Assembly (NCBI RefSeq): GCF_003030305.1
Contig: NZ_CP023676.1
Location: 372,001-436,000, forward strand
Direction: 5' to 3'
From: Cutibacterium acnes
Lineage (GTDB): Bacteria; Actinomycetota; Actinomycetes; Propionibacteriales; Propionibacteriaceae
Length of the DNA stretch: 64,000 nt
In this document: positions 54,668-61,538 of the stretch, piece by piece
Position numbering within the stretch: position 1 is the stretch's first letter
Layout of the letters: every line of letters starts with the position of its first letter
Program-made: the position numbers and the translations under genes
Notes under the pieces: model-generated
Seen by the model: only the letters and a program-made list of their open reading frames with translations
What the model was told of the DNA's origin: nothing
The model's database searches: none

Positions 54668-55080
54668 TGTCCGCCGGCACCACACGCGTACGTTCGGTGC
54701 CCTCGCTGGCGGTCCACAATCGTGAGAAGGCTAGTCGTGGAACCCTAACGGTCACAACAGCGGTCGTCGAGAAAGTCGCTGCTCGCGTGGCGGCTCAAAG
54801 CGAGGGTTTCGGGGCTCCCACCTCGTCCTTCTTCGGATCAGGCTCGCGCGCCGACTTCGACCGAGGCCCGAAGGTTAGTGCGGTCCTTACCGGCCGTACG
54901 GCTGATCTTGAGGTGGAGGTTGCCATTGGCTACCCCGCCCCCGTTCAAGCTCAGTGTGATGATCTGCGAGCCCGATTGACCGAGCAGGTACCGAAGATGT
55001 CCGGAGTGGATATTCGCACGATTGACATCCTGGTGAGCCGGGTCGTCAGCAAAGCCCCGACGATGAAGGAGTTGACCTGA
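54667..55080 (+). CDS. Asp23-like protein (second paralogue)
   Basis: 137 residues from ATG 54667, which shares its A with the previous stop (TGATG). A short Asp23-like domain is visible: TVTTAVVEKVAARVAAQSEG, LEVEVAIGYPAPVQAQCDDL and VDIRTIDILVSRVV. Lacks transmembrane helices. It begins with about 25 residues of basic/serine-rich tail. Next gene starts one base after its stop. Confidence 0.8.
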   Translation: MSAGTTRVRSVPSLAVHNREKASRGTLTVTTAVVEKVAARVAAQSEGFGAPTSSFFGSGSRADFDRGPKVSAVLTGRTADLEVEVAIGYPAPVQAQCDDLRARLTEQVPKMSGVDIRTIDILVSRVVSKAPTMKELT

Positions 55081-55081
55081 G

Positions 55082-55636
55082 ATGAGCAAGCAGTACGTGT
55101 CTCCTCCTCTCATTCGTCGACCCTCCCGGACGCTTCCGGTGACGATCCTGGCTGTCGTGCTCCTGGCAGCCGGGGTGGTGGCCATCATCGCTGCTATCCA
55201 ACGACTCCAGCACGGATCCTTGCCGCAGTGGGTGGCCTGGGGGCGTGGTCACATGACCACCGCGTCATGGCTCAACGACACTGCCCTGACAGTGGCCATT
55301 GTTATCGGTGTCGTCGCGCTGCTGTTTCTGATATGGGCCTTCAAGCCGGGACGGACATCTGGGGTGTTTCTTCAACCGAGCGAGGGTGCTCCTGACAATC
55401 GGGAGATCGTCATGGACAACTCGGACCTGACAGGGTGGCTGTCTCGCTGGCTTGACGAGGAGGACGGCGTCGCATCATCAGTAGTAAAACGTCGTGGCAA
55501 AACTCTCAAGGTCCACGCCGAGACTGACGTCAAGGACCCAGAGGTGATGCGGGAGCAGCTCACGACGAGAATCGCTGCCCGCGTTGATTCGCTGGGGTTG
55601 GAACAACCCCTGAAGGTGGAAGTGAGGTTGCGATGA
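55082..55636 (+). CDS. DUF6286-type Asp23-locus membrane protein
   Basis: 184 residues with two N-terminal helices (VTILAVVLLAAGVVAIIAAI and LTVAIVIGVVALLFLIWAF) followed by a soluble domain of about 95 residues resembling the cytoplasmic half of Asp23 anchor proteins. Located after two Asp23 genes and overlapping the next gene by 4 bases (ATGA). Confidence 0.82.
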   Translation: MSKQYVSPPLIRRPSRTLPVTILAVVLLAAGVVAIIAAIQRLQHGSLPQWVAWGRGHMTTASWLNDTALTVAIVIGVVALLFLIWAFKPGRTSGVFLQPSEGAPDNREIVMDNSDLTGWLSRWLDEEDGVASSVVKRRGKTLKVHAETDVKDPEVMREQLTTRIAARVDSLGLEQPLKVEVRLR

Positions 55637-56349
55637 AGGGCCGCGCAAATAGAACACGACTCGCCGTCGTCGGGATCATCGGTCTGGTAGTGGTTGCGTG
55701 GTTCATGCTGGTGCGGTTCAACGTCGTCTCGTCGTGGGGATGGCGGCAGCCCAAACCCGACGCCCCTATCGTCGACGTGCCGAAGGCATGGCGAACTGAC
55801 TACGCATCATGGGCTCTGCTCATTGTCGGGATCTTAGTCGCGGTGATTGGGTTGGTCTGGCTGCTTCGTCAGTTCTCGTCGAGCAATCGGGCCCACACCT
55901 ACGGCATGAGCCACGAGGCGGACCACGGCTCAACAGTGCTGTCCACAGACGCTCTGGGAAGGGCCGTTGAGGAGCAGATCGAGGAGTTCCCCGGAGTCAG
56001 TAGCGCTAGCGTGAGATTCTTTGGAGCCCGTGTGGCTCCCGAGATGATGGTTCAGATCGACATCGATGACCGCGCCGACGTGCGAAAGCTCGTCGACCGG
56101 TTGGAGTCCGAAGTGGCTCGCGACGTCGAGGCGACCCTGGACGCGAAGCTGGTGCGGTTTGGGACGAAACTGCGGACCGGAGCACACGTCACTGGAATGG
56201 GCGTGAGCCACGTCGGTGTGACCGAAGTGCCCAACATTGACGATTCGGGAGACAGTCTTCCTGCCAATCCGATGCCGAAATCGACATTTCTTCAAGAAAA
56301 GTCCGACCGGGCCAAGCCGAGGACTCGCGAGGGGAAGGTGCTCGCCTAA
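55633..56349 (+). CDS. amaP: AmaP-type alkaline shock membrane anchor
   Basis: 238 residues. Two helices (TRLAVVGIIGLVVVAWFMLV and YASWALLIVGILVAVIGLVW) then a soluble domain with VGRAVEEQIEEFPGVSSASVR-like and IDIDDRADVRKLVDRLE stretches, as in AmaP. C-terminal tail is basic. Anchors Asp23 proteins to the membrane. Closes the first Asp23 unit; 56 bp separate it from the ECF sigma gene. Confidence 0.8.
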   Translation: MKGRANRTRLAVVGIIGLVVVAWFMLVRFNVVSSWGWRQPKPDAPIVDVPKAWRTDYASWALLIVGILVAVIGLVWLLRQFSSSNRAHTYGMSHEADHGSTVLSTDALGRAVEEQIEEFPGVSSASVRFFGARVAPEMMVQIDIDDRADVRKLVDRLESEVARDVEATLDAKLVRFGTKLRTGAHVTGMGVSHVGVTEVPNIDDSGDSLPANPMPKSTFLQEKSDRAKPRTREGKVLA

Positions 56350-56405
56350 GGTGCGCTGGCGGTCGAGGACACAGAAGTGCCCTCGACCGCTGCTAGCGTC
56401 TAATC

Positions 56406-56981
56406 ATGGTCAGCAGAGTCGATGGTCACGGTGGCGACGAGGTCATCCTGGCAGACATTCGCGCTGCTCAGGACGGAGATGCCGGCGCTTATGCTCGCAT
56501 CGTCAAATCGTGGGGCGGGCGGCTTTTGAGATTCTGCCGTAACAACCTTCCGGCTACGATAGACGCCGAAGATGTCGTTCAGGACGTTTTGCTCACTGCC
56601 TGGCAGAAATTGCCTGGCCTCGACGACCGGTCCAGATTCAGGGCGTGGATGTACACCATCGCTCGTAACCGGTGCCGGGAGGTTATTCGGACCGCAGGGA
56701 GGCGCGCTACCGATCCGGTGTCTCCGGAGGAGGTTGCGGTAAAGATCGATTCCAGGCAGGACCCAGCGAGGGCTCATGCCAGAGACGCAGCAATGATGGC
56801 GCTGCGAAAGAGTGTTGCTGGGTTACCGGATACCCAGAGAAGTATTTGGGTAATGGCCCAGATAGACGGTCTCGGATATGCCGAGATCGCCGATATTGAG
56901 GGATTACCATTGTCCACCGTCCGGGGTCGTTTAGCTCGGGCGAGGGCCACCATTGCGAAGGAGATGGAGTCATGGAGGTGA
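56406..56981 (+). CDS. ECF RNA polymerase sigma factor
   Basis: 191 residues, classic ECF length. Region 2 (DGDAGAYARIVKSWGGRLLRFCRN, then DAEDVVQDVLLTAWQKLPG) and region 4 (LPDTQRSIWVMAQIDGLGYAEIADIEGLPLSTVRGRLARARATI) are complete. Stop overlaps the next start by 10 bases, so the two are translationally coupled as sigma/anti-sigma pairs usually are. Likely controls the neighbouring Asp23 genes. Confidence 0.93.
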   Translation: MVSRVDGHGGDEVILADIRAAQDGDAGAYARIVKSWGGRLLRFCRNNLPATIDAEDVVQDVLLTAWQKLPGLDDRSRFRAWMYTIARNRCREVIRTAGRRATDPVSPEEVAVKIDSRQDPARAHARDAAMMALRKSVAGLPDTQRSIWVMAQIDGLGYAEIADIEGLPLSTVRGRLARARATIAKEMESWR

Positions 56982-57496
56982 AGCTCGCTTGTGGCGCGGA
57001 TATGAACCGCGTTTGGGAGGGAGCGACACAGCCTCTCACAGAACATGAGGCCGAGTGCCCAGCTTGCCAAGCTGTGCGCATTGAGGCTCTTCGTGCTGAT
57101 CAGCTGCGTGACGACACGGTTGCTGAGGATGCGCAGACCAAGGTAGTCGTCGATCCACTGAAGCTAAGCTCAGTGTGGAGGTCATACGCTGCTGACCTCT
57201 CGCCGCGCCACTGTGTTTTCGATGATGACGGCGGTCAAGTGGAAGTCCGAGAAACCGTGCTTGCCGCGATTGTGCGTAACAGCCTTGCCGACTGCGAGGA
57301 CGGGAGACTTAATCGGATTCGGTTCTCGGTGCCCCACACCCCATTGAGACTTCGCATTGATTTATCTGTCGCGCGAGGGGTGCGGATACCTGATTGTGCC
57401 GAGCGGGTGCGTCACCGCATTTCGACGGCGATGACCCGTGAGCTTGGTGGCCGTCCGGAAGCGATCGACATCATCGTGGAGGATATCCATGTCTGA
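56972..57496 (+). CDS. ZAS-motif / Asp23 fusion, candidate anti-sigma factor
   Basis: 174 residues. N-terminal part holds the H-x3-C-x2-C signature of zinc anti-sigma (ZAS) proteins (LTEHEAECPACQ, about residues 22-33) with an upstream Cys, and a C-terminal half of about 100 residues is an Asp23-like domain (LRIDLSVARGVRIPDCAERVRHRI, EAIDIIVEDIHV). No transmembrane helix. Gene overlaps the ECF sigma by 10 bases and the next Asp23 gene by 8. Predicted to bind the ECF sigma and to tie its release to the membrane-bound Asp23 assembly. Confidence 0.78.
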   Translation: MEVKLACGADMNRVWEGATQPLTEHEAECPACQAVRIEALRADQLRDDTVAEDAQTKVVVDPLKLSSVWRSYAADLSPRHCVFDDDGGQVEVRETVLAAIVRNSLADCEDGRLNRIRFSVPHTPLRLRIDLSVARGVRIPDCAERVRHRISTAMTRELGGRPEAIDIIVEDIHV

Positions 57497-57842
57497 GCTT
57501 AAGAACGACGACGTCGTCTCTGGAACGCTGCTGACGGGCGAACACATCATCGATGACCTAGCGGGGATCATTGTCACTACCGTCCGTAACACCCCGGGAG
57601 TGACGCGACTCGTGAAGCCGTGGTGGCGTCGAATTGGTAATGATGACCGCTCAGCGATACGGATCAGCGAGGAGGATGGGCTTAGCGAGGTCAAGGTGGA
57701 GGTTACTGTCGACCTGACGGTGCCTATCGTGCAGTTGACACAGGACCTTCGTCACCGGGTTTCTACCGCCATTACCCAGTCGGGACGCACTCCAGGCAAG
57801 GTAGACATTGTCGTATCCAAAGTTGAGCCCAATAACGAGTGA
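57489..57842 (+). CDS. Asp23-like protein (third)
   Basis: 117 residues from ATG 57489 (GGAGG 7 bases upstream). Asp23 domain: IIDDLAGIIVTTVRNTPGVTRLVKP, then KVEVTVDLTVPIVQLTQDLRH and KVDIVVSKVE. Contains an Arg/Trp-rich stretch (VKPWWRRIGN) not seen in the others. Overlaps the ZAS-Asp23 gene by 8 bases and ends the locus; terminator at 57862. Confidence 0.82.
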   Translation: MSELKNDDVVSGTLLTGEHIIDDLAGIIVTTVRNTPGVTRLVKPWWRRIGNDDRSAIRISEEDGLSEVKVEVTVDLTVPIVQLTQDLRHRVSTAITQSGRTPGKVDIVVSKVEPNNE

Positions 57843-57861
57843 TCTGAACCCATGAAACACG

Positions 57862-57892
57862 ACGAGGCCCCCAGTCATACCGGGGGCCTCGT
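57862..57892. terminator. Terminator between Asp23 locus and ugpC
   Basis: ACGAGGCCCCC / GGGGGCCTCGT (57862-57872, 57882-57892), perfect 11-bp stem between two convergent genes. Confidence 0.8.
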
Positions 57893-57907
57893 GGCGTTCA
57901 TCGAGGG

Positions 57908-59008
57908 TCAGGAGATGCGCTCGGTGGTCTCCTGGCTGAAGACGTGGACAGAGGCAGGGTCTACGCCCAGACGTACCTGCTCGCCACGCTGCGGAGGACG
58001 ACGCGAAGAAATACGGGCGACAACCTGGTGAGCCTCGCCATCCTCGATGGAGGCCTGCTTGCCGGATCCGACGAGGGAGCCGTACAGGTAGGCGTCAGCT
58101 CCGAGCTCCTCGACAACAGCAACGTCGAGTCCGATGCCCTCGCTGGCGAGGGTGAATGCCTCCGGGCGGATACCGAGGGTGAGCTTGGTCTCGTTCGGGA
58201 CCTTAGCTAGGACGTCGCGAGAAACCGGGACAACGTAGTCACCGAGCTCGACGCCGCCGTCAACGACATCACCTTCCATGAGGTTCATAGCGGGGGAGCC
58301 GATGAAGCCAGCGACGAAGAGGTTCTTCGGAGTGTCGTAAAGAGCGAGAGGAGAATCGACCTGTTGTAGAACGCCGTCCCTCATAACAGCAACGCGGTCG
58401 CCCATCGTCATGGCCTCAACCTGATCGTGGGTCACGTAGACGGTGGTCACGCCAAGGCGTTGCTGCAGGGCGGCGATCTGGGTACGGGTCTGGACGCGCA
58501 GCTTGGCATCGAGGTTCGACAATGGCTCGTCCATGAGGAAGACCTGTGGGTTACGAACAATCGCACGACCCATGGCGACGCGCTGACGCTGACCACCGGA
58601 GAGTGCCTTCGGCTTACGGTTAAGGAAGTCCTCCAGGCCGAGAAGCTTGGCGGCTTCCAGGACGCGCTGCTGGCGTTCAGCCTTCGGCACGTTCTGCATC
58701 TTGAGGGCAAAGCCCATGTTGTCGGCCACGGTCATGTGGGGGTACAGGGCGTAGTTCTGGAAGACCATGGCGATGTCACGGTCCTTCGGGGGAAGATCAG
58801 TGACATCGCGGTCCCCGATCCAGATGGAGCCGGCATTGACCTCTTCGAGGCCGGCTAGCATTCGCAGAGAGGTCGACTTACCGCAGCCAGACGGTCCCAC
58901 GAGGACCATGAACTCCCCGTCGCCAATGTCGAGGTCGAGCTTGCTGACGGCTGCGCGATCGGTGCCCGGATAAACCCGAGTCGCCTCCTTATATTGCACG
59001 GTTGCCAT
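57908..59008 (-). CDS. ugpC: Sugar ABC transporter ATP-binding protein (UgpC/MsmK/MalK type)
   Basis: 366 residues from ATG 59008 with AAGGAAC upstream; the ORF extends far 5' but without family support. Walker [10 protein letters not shown], signature LSGGQRQRVAMGRAIV, Walker B VFLMDEPLSNLDAKLR, switch TVYVTHDQVEAM, followed by the TOBE/OB regulatory C-terminal region (LTLGIRPEAFTL). Usually a shared ATPase for several carbohydrate ABC importers; no permease genes are near, which supports a multi-task role. Confidence 0.92.
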   Translation of the reverse strand: MATVQYKEATRVYPGTDRAAVSKLDLDIGDGEFMVLVGPSGCGKSTSLRMLAGLEEVNAGSIWIGDRDVTDLPPKDRDIAMVFQNYALYPHMTVADNMGFALKMQNVPKAERQQRVLEAAKLLGLEDFLNRKPKALSGGQRQRVAMGRAIVRNPQVFLMDEPLSNLDAKLRVQTRTQIAALQQRLGVTTVYVTHDQVEAMTMGDRVAVMRDGVLQQVDSPLALYDTPKNLFVAGFIGSPAMNLMEGDVVDGGVELGDYVVPVSRDVLAKVPNETKLTLGIRPEAFTLASEGIGLDVAVVEELGADAYLYGSLVGSGKQASIEDGEAHQVVARISSRRPPQRGEQVRLGVDPASVHVFSQETTERIS

Positions 59009-59716
59009 GACCGTTGTTCCTTTCCACGGGCAGGTACGTGCCCGACGATCCGTTGTGGAAAATCGGTGACGGATGTCACCGGGTCCCTCCGAGGTTTCGA
59101 GGAGCCAAAATTGATCATAATGGACACAACCCACAAAGGTGGGCCGGGGGGTGAAGATGCAGCGATTCTCCTTGTCAAGTGGCGAATTTTCCGCGTGAGG
59201 GGAACTATGAATGAGGTCTTGCCGCAATCTGGCACAGGATGGTCGTCCCGGGACGTGCGCAGAGGACCACCCCTCATGTTCTTCTACATCGCGGCCCACT
59301 GGACTGTGGATTCACGGTTGTTCCCATGCGAGGCTGGTTCAGCTTAATCGCCGTCAAGGTCGAGAAAAAGTTTGTCGGTTGTTCCCATGCGAGGCTGGTT
59401 CAGCTTGGTTCGCTTTTCCGTTTCTTTAACCACCGGTCGCTCCCTTGCGGCAGTGACGGTATGTGGGGTGATTAACCACGGATTTGTGTAATAGATTCCC
59501 TAGGATTTTTGCTTGATCCTCCCGCGGTTTATCCCGCCTTTTATGGTGGAAAGTGTGGGCGGCGTTCGGGGCCAGAGGGTGTGGGCTCGGCCGTGCCAGG
59601 GTTGTCAGAGGATTCCACTGTGGTGCCCGTTCCTGCCAAAAATGCAATGGACAATTGTCAGATCAGCGGTGAAAAAACAGGGGACAACGTGTTGAACCGC
59701 CAATCCCGGCCCCTCG
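59009..59716. other. 708-bp intergenic region with repeats
   Basis: No recognised gene; short ORFs here (for example 59509-59733 plus) lack RBS and family resemblance. The region carries the ugpC promoter side, the two-copy 61-bp-period repeat at 59315-59406 and AT-rich DNA at about 59460-59520. Confidence 0.5.
59315..59406. repeat. Two 31-bp direct repeats with a 61-bp period
   Basis: The unit starting CGGTTGTTCCCATGCGAGGC and ending TGGTTCAGCTT occurs exactly at 59315-59345 and 59376-59406, 30 bp apart. A weaker relative (CGGTCGCTCCCTTGCGG) begins at 59434, 58 bp after the second copy. Period and unit size resemble a type I-E CRISPR, but the repeat has no clear strong palindrome and no cas genes are near. 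Array status is unproven. Confidence 0.75.
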
Positions 59717-59770
59717 ATGCGCCGAGCTGCTAGCACTCGCGTTGCCAATGCGCCGAGCTGCTAGCACTCG
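59717..59770. repeat. Two 23-bp direct repeats over the sdaA 3' end
   Basis: ATGCGCCGAGCTGCTAGCAC followed by TCG occurs at 59717-59739 and again at 59748-59770 (31-bp period). The second copy covers the last codons and the stop of sdaA; the first lies just beyond. Confidence 0.9.
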
Positions 59771-61197
59771 ACGATATTCACGGCCAACCCACCGCGCGCC
59801 GTCTCCTTGTATTTGACCTTCATGTCGCGTCCGGTCTCCATCATCGTCTTCATGACCTGATCCAGACTGACGATCTGGGAGCCGTCCCCAGCCATGGCTA
59901 GGCGGGCAGCTGTGACGGCCTTGATAGCACCAAGGGCGTTGCGTTCAATGCACGGGATCTGTACTAGGCCCCCGACGGGGTCGCAGGTGAGCCCGAGGTG
60001 GTGCTCTAGGCCAATCTCGGCGGCGTTGCAGACCTGGGTCGGCGTCCCGCCCATGACCTGAGCTAGACCAGCCGCAGCCATTGAGCAGGCCACGCCGACC
60101 TCGCCCTGGCAGCCGACCTCGGCCCCAGAGATCGATGCGGACTGTTGGTAGATCTCCCCGACGGCGCCGGCCGCTAGCAGATAATTGACGATGAGGTCGT
60201 CATCACCGGTATCGACGCCAGGAGTGCCCGAATCGATGTCCGAACCGGGGGAGAGGAACTTCACCGCAAAGTGCAGGCAGGACGGGATGATGCCGGCCGC
60301 GCCGTTGGTAGGGGCGGTAACAATACGTCCACCCGCGGCGTTCTCCTCATTGACTGCCAACGCCCACACTGTTAGCCAGTCAACCGAGCCGAATGGTTCC
60401 GGCTTGCCCGGGGTGATCCGCTCCCGGGTGACAAGATCGTGGTGCATCTTCATGGCGCGGCGGCGCACATGCAGACCGCCCGGAAGAACGCCGGCGCGCG
60501 AGCAGCCGCGCTCGACGCAGGCGTGCATGACCGCCCAGATGTCGAGGAGCTGGCCGCGTATTTCCTCCTCTGCACGGAGGGTCATCTCATTGGCCATTGC
60601 GACTTCGGGGATGCTCATCCGATAGTCCGAGCACTGCTCGAGAAGTTCCTTGCCGGTCTTGAAAGGGTAAGGGACCGGTGCCGAGTCGCGCACGATGGCG
60701 GGGTGCTCGTCCTCTCCGTGCTCAACGACAAAACCGCCGCCGATGGAGTAGAAAGTGCGCTCGACCACGACTTCCTGGCCAGACCAGGCGGTGAACGTCA
60801 TGCCGTTGGGATGAAAAGGGAGGGACCGGTTGCGGTGAAGGACAAGGTCGGTCGTGACGTCAAAGGAAATCTCCCGACCGCCATGGACAGCATCCAGAGT
60901 GATACGGCCATCATTGGCGATAGACGCGGCTCGAGCCGGAGTCTGATCCGTGTCGACGGTGGCCGGATCTTCGCCTTCCAGACCCAGCAAGACGGCGGCC
61001 TCAGACCCGTGTCCGTGCCCGGTCGCTCCCAACGAGCCGAAGAGCTCCGCACGCACGCGGGTGACCTCAGGCCATACCGGTGACTGAGCCAGATCAGTCA
61101 CGAAAATCCGGGCGGCTCGCATGGGGCCGACGGTATGAGAACTAGACGGACCGATGCCGACCTTGAAGATATCGAAAACGCTGACTGCCACAGACAT
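59761..61197 (-). CDS. sdaA: L-serine dehydratase (L-serine ammonia-lyase)
   Basis: 478 residues from ATG 61197; the ORF extends 29 codons upstream without support. One-chain iron-sulphur type: N-terminal GIGPSSSHTVGPMRAARIF (beta domain) and the alpha domain with PTNGAAGIIPSCLHFAVKF and VGCQGEVGVACSMAAAGLAQ, then GLTCDPVGGLVQIPCIERNA, whose cysteines hold the [4Fe-4S] cluster. Deaminates serine to pyruvate, feeding fermentation. Shares the upstream region with the divergent ROK fusion gene. Confidence 0.95.
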   Translation of the reverse strand: MSVAVSVFDIFKVGIGPSSSHTVGPMRAARIFVTDLAQSPVWPEVTRVRAELFGSLGATGHGHGSEAAVLLGLEGEDPATVDTDQTPARAASIANDGRITLDAVHGGREISFDVTTDLVLHRNRSLPFHPNGMTFTAWSGQEVVVERTFYSIGGGFVVEHGEDEHPAIVRDSAPVPYPFKTGKELLEQCSDYRMSIPEVAMANEMTLRAEEEIRGQLLDIWAVMHACVERGCSRAGVLPGGLHVRRRAMKMHHDLVTRERITPGKPEPFGSVDWLTVWALAVNEENAAGGRIVTAPTNGAAGIIPSCLHFAVKFLSPGSDIDSGTPGVDTGDDDLIVNYLLAAGAVGEIYQQSASISGAEVGCQGEVGVACSMAAAGLAQVMGGTPTQVCNAAEIGLEHHLGLTCDPVGGLVQIPCIERNALGAIKAVTAARLAMAGDGSQIVSLDQVMKTMMETGRDMKVKYKETARGGLAVNIVEC

Positions 61198-61538
61198 GAT
61201 TCTGCCAAACCCGGGGCTGGAATGTTGTCCAAAGAGGTTGTGTCGGTTCACGGTGAAGCATGGTTCGCGAACCGAATAGACCAAGGCTCTCGAACCTGTC
61301 CCTGGGCCCTATGCACCATCGATGATCTTCTGGGGCGGCTAACCGGCCGGGGGCGGCCCTGCTCGACCTATAACCACTCGTCCCGGATGCGCGATGCCAA
61401 CCAGATTTGCTCGAAGACCTTGACGAGCGTGCTTGCCGGGTTCAATATGTAACCACCTTTTGAAATACGCTTTCGAAACGGTTTTCCATGAGTTTCCGAG
61501 AGCGGGCACGAGATAAGCCCGGACAGGAGTGGCTGACG
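61198..61538. other. 341-bp divergent regulatory region, sdaA and ROK fusion
   Basis: Holds promoters for both genes. Includes tandem GAAA..TTTC operator-like palindromes at 61462-61486 and possible -10 TATGTA near 61446. No small gene is convincing. Confidence 0.5.
61462..61486 (+). promoter_or_regulatory. Tandem GAAA-n-TTTC operator candidates
   Basis: GAAATACGCTTTC (61462-61474) and GAAACGGTTTTC (61475-61486) are adjacent imperfect palindromes of the type used by ROK and LacI regulators, 50-80 bp before the ROK start codon. Suggests autoregulation. Confidence 0.4.

Noticed and set aside
59509-59733. 74-codon plus-strand ORF
   Set aside because: No RBS, no recognised domain, and it runs into the sdaA-end repeat.
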